NCBI GenBank assembly: GCA_021648685.1
Contig: JAKISI010000015.1
Span: 1-53,864 of the forward strand
Length of the DNA: 53,864 nt
Reading direction: 5' to 3'
Origin: Candidatus Polarisedimenticolaceae bacterium
Lineage (GTDB): Bacteria; Pseudomonadota; Gammaproteobacteria; Chromatiales; Chromatiaceae
Position 1 is the stretch's first letter. Each line of letters starts with the position of its first letter. This document shows, one piece after another, positions 18,236-27,205 of this stretch. The translations under genes were made by a program, and so were the position numbers. Below the pieces are notes generated by a model that was not told where the DNA came from, did no database searches, and was given only the letters and a program-made list of their open reading frames with translations.

Positions 18236-19153
18236 TCAGCTGGGTTGCGGCTCCAGTCCCAGCCCCTTCATCACGGCCGCCGACAGCTCTTCCGGCACAA
18301 ATTTTGTCAGTGCAGCATCGGCACCACTGGCCTGTGCGTTTTCACTGCAGACGGTGCCTGAAAGTGAGGTGTGCAGCAGGATATAGGTAGAGGCTAGTGT
18401 CTTATCTTTTCTAAGCTCACGGGTCAGGGTGTAGCCATCCATCTCCGGCATCTCGATATCAGAGATAACCAGATCAATGCTGCGCCCCTCCTCCTTGAGG
18501 CCCTTCAGTTTTTGCAGTGCATCCTTGCCGTCCAGCGCGGTTACATAGTCAAGCCCCATCAGATCCAGCGTGCGTGTAACCTGTTTGCGCGCCAGGCCGG
18601 AGTCGTCAACCACCAGCACCAGTTTCTGCTGTAACTGCTGCACGACCCTTTGATCCATATCAACCACCGGGCTGTCGGATGTTTGGTTGGGTGCTACTGA
18701 GTTGAGAGCGCGCTCAACGTCTATGATCTCCACCAACTGCTCATCGACGTGCGCAATGCCGGTGATATAGGTGGCATGACCGGATGCACAGGGAGGCGGC
18801 AGAATATCCTCCCACTCCAGGGCAATGATGCGGTCTACCTTGCTGACAAGAAACCCCTGCAGCGTGCGACTGAACTCAGAGATGATAATGGAGTATGCGG
18901 TTAAGTCAGGATGATTGCTGATGGGGGGCATCCCAATTGCAGAGGCGAGATCGATGACGGTCAGAGGGCGTCCTCGCAGGCGAGCCACGCCGATAACCGC
19001 AGGATGAGAGCCGGGCAGCTTGTTAAGTGGCTCATAAGGTATGATCTCTTTCATTTTTAAAACGTTAATGGCAAAAGCCTGTCGGGTTCCAATATGGAAC
19101 AGCAGTAAGTCCTGGCGGCTGCAATGCTCTTTTGTGGGTGTGGTGTTGGTCAT
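18236..19153 (-). CDS. cheV: Chemotaxis coupling protein CheV (CheW-like domain plus receiver)
   Basis: A 305-residue fusion. Residues about 15-160 are CheW-like (LFHIGTRQAFAINVLKMKEII...). Residues about 175-300 are a receiver domain with the acidic pocket VVDDSGLARK, the phosphorylated Asp in LVISDIEMPEMDG and the switch segment LLHTSLSG. It links chemoreceptors to CheA and adapts signalling by phosphorylation. No other chemotaxis genes are near. The last receiver Lys is in LTKFVPEEL. Confidence 0.93.
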   Translation of the reverse strand: MTNTTPTKEHCSRQDLLLFHIGTRQAFAINVLKMKEIIPYEPLNKLPGSHPAVIGVARLRGRPLTVIDLASAIGMPPISNHPDLTAYSIIISEFSRTLQGFLVSKVDRIIALEWEDILPPPCASGHATYITGIAHVDEQLVEIIDVERALNSVAPNQTSDSPVVDMDQRVVQQLQQKLVLVVDDSGLARKQVTRTLDLMGLDYVTALDGKDALQKLKGLKEEGRSIDLVISDIEMPEMDGYTLTRELRKDKTLASTYILLHTSLSGTVCSENAQASGADAALTKFVPEELSAAVMKGLGLEPQPS

Positions 19154-19317
19154 TAAATTCCTGCATGTATGAGATAGTCAGTCTGTTGTTAAGAATAGAC
19201 CAGGAGGGCGCTTGAGAATAGATGAGTATGAGCGCTAATAAAGCTGGATTAGTGCCTGCCAAAATGTTGCAGATGCATCTTTTTTAGAGAAGAGCCAGTG
19301 ACACCTTTTTTCTCAAG

Positions 19318-19434
19318 GTTATCGGCAGTATGCCGATAGCTGGTTCCAGGCAGTGCCCGTCTAACGGGAGAGTCAGCCAGGTCAACAGCAAGAAGGGATG
19401 CTGCAATTAATAAAATAATGCAGGAGCGATTAAC
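19318..19434 (+). ncRNA. Structured 5' leader with four consecutive hairpins
   Basis: Upstream of the Cys-rich peptide gene four stems occur in a row: TATCGGCA/TGCCGATA (19320-19338), CTGG/CCAG (19340-19349), CCCGT/ACGGG (19356-19368) and CAGCA/TGCTG (19386-19403). AGGAG and the ATG follow. No known riboswitch consensus was recognised. It may be a cis-regulatory leader or part of a small RNA. Confidence 0.4.
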
Positions 19435-19662
19435 ATGACTGAAAAGTTTAGAGTAACGATGGATGGCCAGCAGAATATAGTGAAGGTAGAGGCCAACATT
19501 GATGGAAAATGGGTTGCTTCAGAAAAGGTTGATAAGGTCTCTGAAGGTGCAGCCGCGTTATCAGAGGTTTCAGGCTGCGGGCAGGGCACGACAAATTGCC
19601 CAGCCATCTCCGGCTATTTTGTGTTTGAGTATTATAGCTCGTGTTATTACTTCCCCTGTTGA
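19435..19662 (+). CDS. Short peptide with Cys- and aromatic-rich C terminus
   Basis: A 75-residue product with AGGAG nine bases before the ATG. The first half (MTEKFRVTMDGQ...NIDGKWVASEKVDK) is charged and could be a leader or small beta domain. The last 30 residues contain four Cys and a run of Gly, Tyr and Phe (SGCGQGTTNCPAISGY, then YYSSCYYFPC). This leader/core look resembles ribosomally made, modified peptide precursors, but no family was recognised. The neighbouring radical SAM gene is on the opposite strand. A hairpin at 19675-19689 may terminate it. Confidence 0.55.
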   Translation: MTEKFRVTMDGQQNIVKVEANIDGKWVASEKVDKVSEGAAALSEVSGCGQGTTNCPAISGYFVFEYYSSCYYFPC

Positions 19663-19744
19663 TTTAGATTGAGGTGAGCCATTGGCTCAGCCCATGCAAA
19701 ATGGGGGTGCAAATATTGTCAGCGCCCCCCCGGGTCTTGCTGGG

Positions 19745-20344
19745 TCAGCCCACTCGCCCCAGTGTGCGTTTGCGGAACTTGACGCCGCATTGAGTGGCCA
19801 GCTGCTCGCAGGCCTTAATATCCACGCCGTCAAGCCCATCAAGGGCAGTGGCTGTAACATCGCTGATGTAATGGGGCGCCTGTTTTAAAAAGTCCAACAT
19901 GCTTGCATAAGAGTTGGGCAGGGCGGGCTGACAATGTTGGTCGTAGATGCGCTTGTTTTGGGCATTCATTGAGACAGAGATTGCATCTACGCATCGGCCC
20001 AGTTCGGGCAAGACATTCCGCTTGTGAACCAGATTGGCCAACCCATCGGTATTTACCCTGACGCGCCCCCCTTTCGATTGAATAAACTCTGCAACCTCAA
20101 TCAATACCTTAAGGCGTATAGTAGGCTCGCCAAATCCGCAGAAGATGATTTCGGGGTAGTCTGCGGGGTTGCCAATGGACTCAATGATTTCAGCGACAGA
20201 AGGGCGCTGCTCCATGGTGAGATCGTAGCCCTTTACCTCTGGGTGCCCCAGGGTTTTTGGGCAGAAGCCGCACACCAGTGTGCAGCGGTTGGTGATGCTG
20301 AGATAGAGGCACCCCTCTATCGAGTAGCTGATGGTCTGTGTCAC
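19745..20344 (-). CDS. Small radical SAM protein (TatD-associated type)
   Basis: A 199-residue protein with the radical SAM cluster motif CTLVCGFC (CX3CX2C) near residue 22, then IIFCGFGEPTIR, matching the GGE/GEP region that binds S-adenosylmethionine. Length and sequence fit the short radical SAM proteins often found beside tatD in proteobacteria. TatD itself is not in the window. The start is GTG with no obvious ribosome site. Its substrate is unknown. It is convergent with the Cys-rich peptide gene, ending 82 bases from it. Confidence 0.75.
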   Translation of the reverse strand: MTQTISYSIEGCLYLSITNRCTLVCGFCPKTLGHPEVKGYDLTMEQRPSVAEIIESIGNPADYPEIIFCGFGEPTIRLKVLIEVAEFIQSKGGRVRVNTDGLANLVHKRNVLPELGRCVDAISVSMNAQNKRIYDQHCQPALPNSYASMLDFLKQAPHYISDVTATALDGLDGVDIKACEQLATQCGVKFRKRTLGRVG

Positions 20345-20778
20345 GGGGGGATGCGGTGTGGTCAGTGCTGTTGGGGCTATAGATCTGCCGGGGAGTCAGG
20401 CGGGCGTATTCTACCAGCTTTTCAGGATTTATCCTGAGTGATCCAACTCCTTTTTGGTGCGGTGTGTGATTGTGCAGGCGTGATGATAAACCATAGTTTT
20501 CTTCCCAAATAGGGGCTGCTTACAGCCTGTATTGTAGAAAAACATCACTTGATACCGTAGAATCTCTAAGATGCTTTTGTGCGGCATAGGCCGGCTATTT
20601 AAGTAACTGATTGATAAGTCGGTGATTTGTTCTTTACAGGCTGCCGAGGGGTCTGATTGGGCAGGCTTGTATCCCAACCGTTTTAATCAAATATTTTAAG
20701 TGGCAAGAGGGGTTTCAGGGGAGACTCTTTAAAAAATGGATATACCACCAATTACGGGTGGTTATTTAGAGGTAGATT
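20345..20778. other. Intergenic region with hairpins, no convincing gene
   Basis: This region separates the divergent radical SAM and cytochrome genes. It contains a small palindrome CAGGAT/ATCCTG (20423-20436) and a hairpin ACCACC/GGTGGT (20744-20762) just before the cytochrome start. An 82-codon minus frame (20429-20677) has no ribosome site or family resemblance. Confidence 0.4.
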
Positions 20779-21552
20779 GTGGCAACAGATTGTAAGCCGT
20801 TTGGTGACTATCTGAAGATGATGCTGTTCCTTGTGCTTATTACGCCAGGCATGAGCTGGGCTGCGGGCACTATTGTGGGATCAAAGCATGATCTGAGTGC
20901 ATCTTCTGTCACAAACAGCGGCAATGATGAGATCTGTGTCTTTTGTCATACTCCTCATGGTGCCAATGTCGATCTTGATAATGATGGTGTCTTTGATGCA
21001 GATCACGCCACCCGCCCTTCGGCACCGCTCTGGAACAGAATCATAAGCACCATGTCTGCATTTACGATGTATACAAGCGCCACCATGAATGCCGACTGTG
21101 ATGCCACGCCAAGCCCCATCTCCCTGGTCTGCCTGAGCTGCCATGACTCGGCCAGCTCTGCCAGTATAGGGATGGGCGTGGATGGTGCAGTAGCCAAAGC
21201 GGATACACATTTTCTGGTGAATGAGCCGAATAGAGACGGTATCTTTAATCCCGCCAGAATGTGCGCGGTAGCCTGCCATAGCGAAGAGTTTTCGACCGTT
21301 CTCCCGGAGTTTTGGGAGGTTGGCCCTGATCTGACCAACGACCATCCCATCTCCATGCCCTACCCCACACCGGATGTTGACCCTGCCTTCTTTATCCCGC
21401 CTGATATGCAAAGAGGCTGGAGTGATGTGAAGCTGTACAGAGGAAGGGTGGAGTGCCCCAGCTGTCATAACCCGCATGACCCTACCAATGTGCCTTTTTT
21501 GCGCAAAACCATGGCGGGTAGCGCACTTTGCACTACCTGTCATAATATATAA
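20779..21552 (+). CDS. Periplasmic multihaem cytochrome c with one CX3CH site
   Basis: A 257-residue exported protein (signal peptide around MMLFLVLITPGMSWAAG). Four CXXCH haem sites are visible (CVFCH, CLSCH, CPSCH, CTTCH) plus CAVACH, a CX3CH variant, giving five probable haems. The pattern ICVFCHTPHGA with a later PLWNR is seen in a broad family of multihaem electron carriers of uncertain role. The GTG start has AGAGG upstream. It stands alone before yebC and is not contiguous with the larger cytochrome locus at 33-40 kb. Confidence 0.82.
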   Translation: MATDCKPFGDYLKMMLFLVLITPGMSWAAGTIVGSKHDLSASSVTNSGNDEICVFCHTPHGANVDLDNDGVFDADHATRPSAPLWNRIISTMSAFTMYTSATMNADCDATPSPISLVCLSCHDSASSASIGMGVDGAVAKADTHFLVNEPNRDGIFNPARMCAVACHSEEFSTVLPEFWEVGPDLTNDHPISMPYPTPDVDPAFFIPPDMQRGWSDVKLYRGRVECPSCHNPHDPTNVPFLRKTMAGSALCTTCHNI

Positions 21553-21710
21553 CGCTGCCTTTTTGCCTGGAGAAGAGGCCGCACGCCCTTTTTGCCCATC
21601 TTCTGTTGCCCCTGATCTGCTTTTATCATCGCTCGTCTGCAGGTTTCTGACTGGGTTGCAGAGTGGTAGACTTCACCGATTAATCGAGGCATCCATAAAA
21701 GAGGGGCGTT

Positions 21711-22457
21711 ATGGCTGGACACAGTAAGTGGGCGAATATCAAGCATCGCAAGGCAGCTCAGGATCAGAAGCGTGCGAAGGTCTGGACCAAGCTGATCCGT
21801 GAGATCACGGTAGCTGCGCGCGAGGCGGGCGGTGACCCCGATTCCAATCCGCGCCTGCGCCTGGCGATTGATAAAGGGATGGGCGCCAATATGCCGAAAG
21901 ATACCATCGAACGCGCGATTAAGCGCGGTGCAGGTGCTGCTGATGGTGAAAACTATGATGAGATCCGTTACGAAGGCTATGGGCCGGGCGGGACGGCGAT
22001 CATGGTGGATTGCATGACAGATAACAAAAACCGCACCGCCTCTGAGGTGCGACACGCCTTTTCCAAACACGGCGGCAATCTGGGTACAGATGGCTCAGTG
22101 GCCTACCTCTTCAGCAAACAGGGAATCATCAGCTATGCCCCCGGTGCAGATGAAGATGCAGTGATGGATGCTGCACTGGAGGCCGGTGCCGAAGATGTCA
22201 TCACCCATGAGGATGGCTCCATCGATGTCTTGACCACGCCGGAGGATTTCTCCGACATCAAGGCGGCAATGGAGGGTGCAGGACTTGAGGCGGTGAATGC
22301 CGAGATCACCTACAATGCCAGCACTAAGGCTGAGATGGATCGGGATGGCGCTGAAAAGCTGCTGCGAATGATCGACACACTGGAGGATCTGGATGATGTA
22401 CAGGAGGTCTACTCCAATGCCGAGATCTCCGATGAAATTCTGGAAGAGTTGGGTTAA
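21711..22457 (+). CDS. yebC: YebC/PmpR-family protein
   Basis: A 248-residue protein beginning [20 protein letters not shown], diagnostic of the YebC family. Members act as transcription regulators or, as recently described, translation factors helping ribosomes through difficult motifs. It precedes ruvC by 29 bases, the standard gammaproteobacterial order, so it is likely the first gene of the yebC-ruvCAB unit. Confidence 0.96.
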   Translation: MAGHSKWANIKHRKAAQDQKRAKVWTKLIREITVAAREAGGDPDSNPRLRLAIDKGMGANMPKDTIERAIKRGAGAADGENYDEIRYEGYGPGGTAIMVDCMTDNKNRTASEVRHAFSKHGGNLGTDGSVAYLFSKQGIISYAPGADEDAVMDAALEAGAEDVITHEDGSIDVLTTPEDFSDIKAAMEGAGLEAVNAEITYNASTKAEMDRDGAEKLLRMIDTLEDLDDVQEVYSNAEISDEILEELG

Positions 22458-22486
22458 GTGGCGGCTGCCACGCCCCTTGCATCCTG

Positions 22487-22999
22487 ATGATGCGCCGCAT
22501 TCTGGGCATTGACCCCGGCTCGCGCATAACCGGCTACGGGGTTATCGACAGCGATGGCCGCCGCAGTATTCACATTGCCAGTGGCTGCATTCGTTTGAAA
22601 CAGGATGAGCTGCCGCAGAGGTTAGGCGTTATCTTTCATGAGATTACCGAGCTGATCAAGATCCATTGCCCTGTCGAGATGGCCATTGAAGAGGTCTTTG
22701 TCTCCAAAAATGCGAACTCCGCACTCAAGCTGGGGCAGGCGCGGGGGGCTGCGATCTGTGCCGGGGTGGTGGCAAACCTGCCGGTTGGCGAGTATGCTCC
22801 GCGCACCATCAAACAGGCCGTTGTCGGCAGCGGCGCCGCAGATAAAGATCAGGTGCAACACATGGTTAAACGGCTGCTTAACCTCTCCTGCGACCTCTCT
22901 GCCGATCAATCCGATGCGCTGGCCGTTGCCTTGAGCCATGCCCATACGGAGACCACGCTAAATCGCTTGGCCAGAGCCAGTGCTGGTGGATGGCGATGA
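22487..22999 (+). CDS. ruvC: Crossover junction endodeoxyribonuclease RuvC
   Basis: A 170-residue Holliday-junction resolvase. The RNase H-like active site is visible: first Asp in LGIDPGSRITGYG, Glu in AIEEVFVSKN, and Asp in DQSDALAVALSH. NANSALKLGQARG is the conserved DNA-contact stretch. The second ATG at 22490 is an equally possible start. Its TGA overlaps the ruvA ATG. Confidence 0.96.
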   Translation: MMRRILGIDPGSRITGYGVIDSDGRRSIHIASGCIRLKQDELPQRLGVIFHEITELIKIHCPVEMAIEEVFVSKNANSALKLGQARGAAICAGVVANLPVGEYAPRTIKQAVVGSGAADKDQVQHMVKRLLNLSCDLSADQSDALAVALSHAHTETTLNRLARASAGGWR

Positions 23000-23607
23000 T
23001 CGGTCGGCTGCGCGGCGAGATCGTCTATAAACAGGCACCCCGTTTGATGGTGGATGTCAATGGCGTGGGTTATGAGCTGGATGCACCGATGTCGACCTTT
23101 TACGATCTGCCGGAGCCGGGCCAGCCGGTCACCCTCTTTACCCATCTGGCGATTCGTGATGATGCGCATATACTCTACGGCTTTGCCCGTGACTCAGAGC
23201 GCAGCATGTTTCGGGCGCTGCTCAAGGTGAGCGGGGTGGGTGCCAAGGTGGCGCTGGCCATACTCTCCGGCATGAGCACAGATCAGTTTGCCCAGGCTAT
23301 CCAGACAGATGACACGGCCGCGCTGGTTCGCTTGCCCGGCATTGGAAAAAAGACGGCTGAGCGGCTGATCGTTGAGATGCGGGATCGACTGGATAAGCTG
23401 GATATTGTTGCGCCAGTTGCATCCGTAAATGTCAGCGCCAGTCAAGTTGTCACCCCCACGGCTAATCCCGCAAATGAAGCCGCAGATGCCCTGGTTGCAC
23501 TGGGATACAAGCCACAAGAGGCGTTGCGTATGGTGCGCAGCGTCAATGCAGAAGGGCTCTCCAGTGAAGCGATTATCCGGGCCGCACTCAAAGCGGCGGC
23601 AAACTGA
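22996..23607 (+). CDS. ruvA: Holliday junction branch migration protein RuvA
   Basis: A 203-residue protein starting MIGRLRGEIV. It has an N-terminal OB fold, helix-hairpin-helix motifs (LLKVSGVGAKVA and LVRLPGIGKKTAERL) and a C-terminal RuvB-binding domain (ALVALGYKPQEALRMV). It tetramerises on Holliday junctions and recruits RuvB. The ATG at 22996 gives a classical ATGA overlap with ruvC and the standard N terminus; ATG 22990 is an alternative. Confidence 0.96.
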   Translation: MIGRLRGEIVYKQAPRLMVDVNGVGYELDAPMSTFYDLPEPGQPVTLFTHLAIRDDAHILYGFARDSERSMFRALLKVSGVGAKVALAILSGMSTDQFAQAIQTDDTAALVRLPGIGKKTAERLIVEMRDRLDKLDIVAPVASVNVSASQVVTPTANPANEAADALVALGYKPQEALRMVRSVNAEGLSSEAIIRAALKAAAN

Positions 23608-23613
23608 TTCCTT

Positions 23614-24654
23614 ATGTCTGAGCGACTGATTACCCCTGAAGTCATATCGGAAGACGTTGCGTTAGACCGCGCCATTCGCCCCAGAATGCTGGCCGACTAT
23701 GTGGGGCAGCCGATTATGCGTGAGCAGATGGAGATCTTTATCCAGGCGGCGCGGGCGCGGCAGGAGTCGCTGGATCATCTGCTGATTTTCGGCCCTCCCG
23801 GCCTGGGCAAGACCACACTGGCGCATATCATCGCCAATGAGATGGGGGTGAACCTGCGCCAAACCTCCGGCCCTGTGCTTGAAAAACAGGGGGATCTGGC
23901 TGCGCTGCTGACCAATCTGGAACCGCACGATGTGCTGTTTGTGGATGAGATCCACCGCCTCAGCCCGGTGGTGGAGGAGGTGCTTTACCCCGCGATGGAG
24001 GATTTTCAGCTGGATATCATGATCGGCGAAGGGCCGGCCGCGCGCTCCATCAAACTGGATCTGCCCCCCTTTACGTTAATTGGTGCCACCACCCGCGCCG
24101 GGCTGCTGACCTCACCGTTGCGCGATCGCTTCGGCATTGTGCAGCGGCTGGAGTTCTACTCCACGGCGGATCTGACCCATATTGTCGGGCGCTCAGCAGG
24201 TATTCTCAACATCGAGTCAGACAAAAAAGGCGCGCAGGAGATTGCCTGCCGCTCGCGTGGTACGCCGCGTATCGCCAACCGTCTGCTGCGCCGGGTTAGG
24301 GATTATGCCCAGGTAAAAGCGCAGGGGCGTATTACAGCTGCGGTGGCAGATCGGGCGCTGACCATGCTCAAGGTCGATAACAATGGCTTTGACATCATGG
24401 ATCGCAAGCTGCTGGAGGCGGTGATCCACAGGTTCGATGGTGGCCCGGTTGGCGTGGACAGCCTGGCAGCAGCCATTGGGGAGGAGCGGGGCACCATCGA
24501 GGATGTACTGGAACCTTACCTGATCCAGCAGGGATTTCTGATGCGCACCCCACGCGGCCGAACGGCCACCCAGGCGGCCTACCACCTCTTTGGCCTGCGC
24601 CCAGAGCCAGAGGTTGGAGCGGCCCCTCAAACAGAGGATCTATTTAATCAATGA
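23614..24654 (+). CDS. ruvB: Holliday junction DNA helicase RuvB
   Basis: A 346-residue AAA+ motor. The Walker A motif [12 protein letters not shown] starts at residue 60, the Walker B is FVDEIHRL, sensor 1 is GATTRAGLL, and the C-terminal winged-helix domain contains RTPRGRTAT. It drives branch migration with RuvA. The stop overlaps the ybgC start by four bases. Confidence 0.97.
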   Translation: MSERLITPEVISEDVALDRAIRPRMLADYVGQPIMREQMEIFIQAARARQESLDHLLIFGPPGLGKTTLAHIIANEMGVNLRQTSGPVLEKQGDLAALLTNLEPHDVLFVDEIHRLSPVVEEVLYPAMEDFQLDIMIGEGPAARSIKLDLPPFTLIGATTRAGLLTSPLRDRFGIVQRLEFYSTADLTHIVGRSAGILNIESDKKGAQEIACRSRGTPRIANRLLRRVRDYAQVKAQGRITAAVADRALTMLKVDNNGFDIMDRKLLEAVIHRFDGGPVGVDSLAAAIGEERGTIEDVLEPYLIQQGFLMRTPRGRTATQAAYHLFGLRPEPEVGAAPQTEDLFNQ

Positions 24655-25058
24655 GTGAATTTATCTGGCCGGTTCGAGTCTACTACGAGGATACCGATTC
24701 GGGTGGCGTGGTCTATTATGCCAACTACCTTAAATTCATGGAGCGCGCGCGTACCGAACTGCTGCGCAACTGTGGTTTTGAACAGGATCAGTTGATTGAT
24801 GAGGAGGGGGTGCTGTTTGCGGTGCGACGTGTGGAGGCGGACTATCTGCGACCGGCGCGTTTCAACGATGCGCTGAGCGTGAGCGCCAGCGTGACATCAC
24901 ACGGCAAGGTCAGCGTCACCTTCACCCAGGAGATTCGCCTGGCAGAGACCGGCCAGCTGTTATGCCGTGGCGAGGTGAAGGTGGTCTGTCTGGATGCGGT
25001 TCGCTTTCGCCCCCACCCGCTGCCAACAAAACTATTAACTGCACTGACTGTGGAGTAA
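24651..25058 (+). CDS. ybgC: Tol-Pal-associated acyl-CoA thioesterase
   Basis: A 135-residue hotdog-fold protein with the active-site segment [19 protein letters not shown]. YbgC hydrolyses short acyl-CoA or acyl-ACP thioesters at the membrane and is routinely the first gene of the tol-pal cluster. It overlaps ruvB by four bases and precedes tolQ by nine, joining the two clusters. Confidence 0.95.
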   Translation: MSEFIWPVRVYYEDTDSGGVVYYANYLKFMERARTELLRNCGFEQDQLIDEEGVLFAVRRVEADYLRPARFNDALSVSASVTSHGKVSVTFTQEIRLAETGQLLCRGEVKVVCLDAVRFRPHPLPTKLLTALTVE

Positions 25059-25067
25059 TCTGGGTTT

Positions 25068-25742
25068 ATGATGAATGATCTCTCTTTCCTTACCCTGGTA
25101 CTGGGTGCCAGCCCGCTGGTGCAGCTGGTGATGGCGACGCTGGTTCTGGCCTCCATCATCTCCTGGAGCATGATCATTGATCGCGCCAGGGTGTTGAAGC
25201 GCGCACGCACGGCTGCGGATGAGTTCGAGAGTCGCTTCTGGGCCGGCGGTGATCTGAACGATCTGTTTCGTGCCGTGGATCAGGACAGCGACAACATCAA
25301 AGGGATGGCCTCCATCTTCCATGCCGGGTTCAGAGAATTTGCCCGCCTGCGGCAAAGTTCGGAGATCGATCCCATGGCGGTTATCGAAGGTGCCCAGCGC
25401 TCCATGCGTGTGGCCTTGAGCCGCGAGATGGACTCACTTGAAACCCACCTCTCCTTTCTGGCAACCGTCGGCTCCACCAGCCCCTACGTCGGGCTGTTCG
25501 GAACGGTGTGGGGCATCATGAACTCATTTCGAGCGCTGGGTAATGTCAAACAGGCGACCCTCTCCCTGGTTGCCCCCGGCATTGCAGAGGCGCTGATCGC
25601 CACCGCAATGGGGCTGTTTGCAGCCATCCCAGCCGTGGTGGCCTACAATCGCTACGCCAATGATGTAGAACGGCTGAACAACCGATATCAGGACTTTCTG
25701 GATGAGTTCACCACGCTGTTGCAGCGTCAGGCGCATGTTTAA
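25068..25742 (+). CDS. tolQ: Tol-Pal system proton channel subunit TolQ
   Basis: A 224-residue inner-membrane protein of the MotA/TolQ/ExbB family. It has three transmembrane segments (about 15-37, 128-150 and 165-190), a large cytoplasmic loop, and the conserved GLFGTVWGIMNSF and GIAEALIATAMGLFAAIPAV blocks. With TolR it forms the proton-driven stator that energises TolA during cell division. Confidence 0.96.
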   Translation: MMNDLSFLTLVLGASPLVQLVMATLVLASIISWSMIIDRARVLKRARTAADEFESRFWAGGDLNDLFRAVDQDSDNIKGMASIFHAGFREFARLRQSSEIDPMAVIEGAQRSMRVALSREMDSLETHLSFLATVGSTSPYVGLFGTVWGIMNSFRALGNVKQATLSLVAPGIAEALIATAMGLFAAIPAVVAYNRYANDVERLNNRYQDFLDEFTTLLQRQAHV

Positions 25743-25826
25743 TCAGACACAAGAAAAAAGCCACAAGGAGCAAGGGGCGCCTGTATTTCCCTCTCCCTTA
25801 CCCCTTGTGCCCTGGCGTCTTTGCTG
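25743..25826. other. Gap between tolQ and tolR with an inverted repeat
   Basis: The tol genes are otherwise nearly contiguous, but here 84 bases intervene. They contain CAAGGGG (25771-25777) and CCCCTTG (25801-25807), a 7-bp stem with a 23-base loop, and no good ribosome site directly before tolR. Confidence 0.45.
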
Positions 25827-26255
<429 letters not shown>

Positions 26256-26260
26256 CCTGC

Positions 26261-27205
26261 ATGCGGGAGATCATCAAGCGTAACCCGATGGCGGTGGCGA
26301 TCTCAGTGGTGATGCATATTGCGGTTATTGCATTCATGGTTATCGGTGCGGACTGGCAGGAGACGCCAACCCCGCCAAAATCAACGGTTGATATCGTCCA
26401 GGCAACAATCATTGATCAATCCAGGGTGGATGCTGAGGTCAAGAAACTGAAAAAAGCGGAGACTGAAAAGATAGCCAAAGAGAAGAGACGCCTGGCAGAG
26501 ATAAAACGCAAACAGGAAAAAGAGAAAAAGAGACTGGCTGAATTAGAAAAAAAACGCAAAGCCAAAGAGAAAAAGGCAAAGGCGGAGGCCAAAAAGCAGG
26601 CGGAGACCAAAAAACGCGTTGCGGCTGAGCAGAAGAGAAAGGTAGCCGCAGAGAAAAAGAGGGCAGAGGCCAGAAAAAAGGCAGAAGCTGAAAAGAGACG
26701 CAAGGCCGTAGCAGCCAAGAAAAAGGCGGAAGCCGAGAAAAAGCGCAAGGCCGAAGAGGCCAAGAAAAAGACCGAGGCCGAGAAAAAGCGCAAGGCCGAA
26801 GAGGCCAAGAAAAAGACCGAGGCCGAGAAAAAGCGCAAGGCCGCAGAGGTGGCAGCCCGCCTGGCCGCAGAGCAAAAAGCGCTGGAGGATGCGCTACAGG
26901 CAGAGCTTGAGGCAGAGCGGATGGCCACCGAGCGAAACCAGTTTATTTTTGCCATCAAACAGAAGATAGAGAGTAACTGGCTGCGCCCAACAACGGTGGG
27001 TGAAGGGCTGAGTTGCACGTTGCGGGTGCGTTTGATACCGGGTGGTGGTGTGGTTTCGGTGACTGTTACGCGCAGTAGCGGAAGCGGTGCCTTTGACCGA
27101 TCGGTAGAGAAGGCGGTGTATAAGGCCGATCCACTCCCGGTGCCAAAAGGTGCTGGCTTTGAGGCATTTCGTGACCTGAGTCTGAACTTTAATCCAACCA
27201 AATGA
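26261..27205 (+). CDS. tolA: Cell envelope integrity protein TolA
   Basis: A 314-residue protein with an N-terminal anchor containing the conserved Ser/His face (SVVMHIAVIAFMVIG), a very long Lys/Ala/Glu-rich helical domain (about 55-210) crossing the periplasm, and a compact C-terminal domain (about 225-314) with NWLRP and SCTLRVRLIPGG that binds TolB and Pal. The helix contains a recent tandem duplication. The stop overlaps the tolB start at 27202. Confidence 0.95.
   Translation: MREIIKRNPMAVAISVVMHIAVIAFMVIGADWQETPTPPKSTVDIVQATIIDQSRVDAEVKKLKKAETEKIAKEKRRLAEIKRKQEKEKKRLAELEKKRKAKEKKAKAEAKKQAETKKRVAAEQKRKVAAEKKRAEARKKAEAEKRRKAVAAKKKAEAEKKRKAEEAKKKTEAEKKRKAEEAKKKTEAEKKRKAAEVAARLAAEQKALEDALQAELEAERMATERNQFIFAIKQKIESNWLRPTTVGEGLSCTLRVRLIPGGGVVSVTVTRSSGSGAFDRSVEKAVYKADPLPVPKGAGFEAFRDLSLNFNPTK
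26750..26839 (+). repeat. Perfect 45-bp tandem duplication inside tolA
   Basis: Two identical 45-base units (26750-26794 and 26795-26839), each encoding AEEAKKKTEAEKKRK. The unit keeps frame and helix register, so the repeat only lengthens the stalk. Identity of both units at DNA level suggests a recent slippage event. Confidence 0.9.

Noticed and set aside
19260-19434. Known riboswitch (c-di-GMP, TPP, cobalamin, SAM types) before the Cys-rich peptide
   Set aside because: None of the conserved core motifs of these classes could be found; only a series of simple hairpins is visible.
26416-27201. Long minus-strand frame of 261 codons opposite tolA
   Set aside because: It is the shadow of the Lys/Ala/Glu repeat codons; its product is low-complexity Ser/Phe/Ala and has no own signals.
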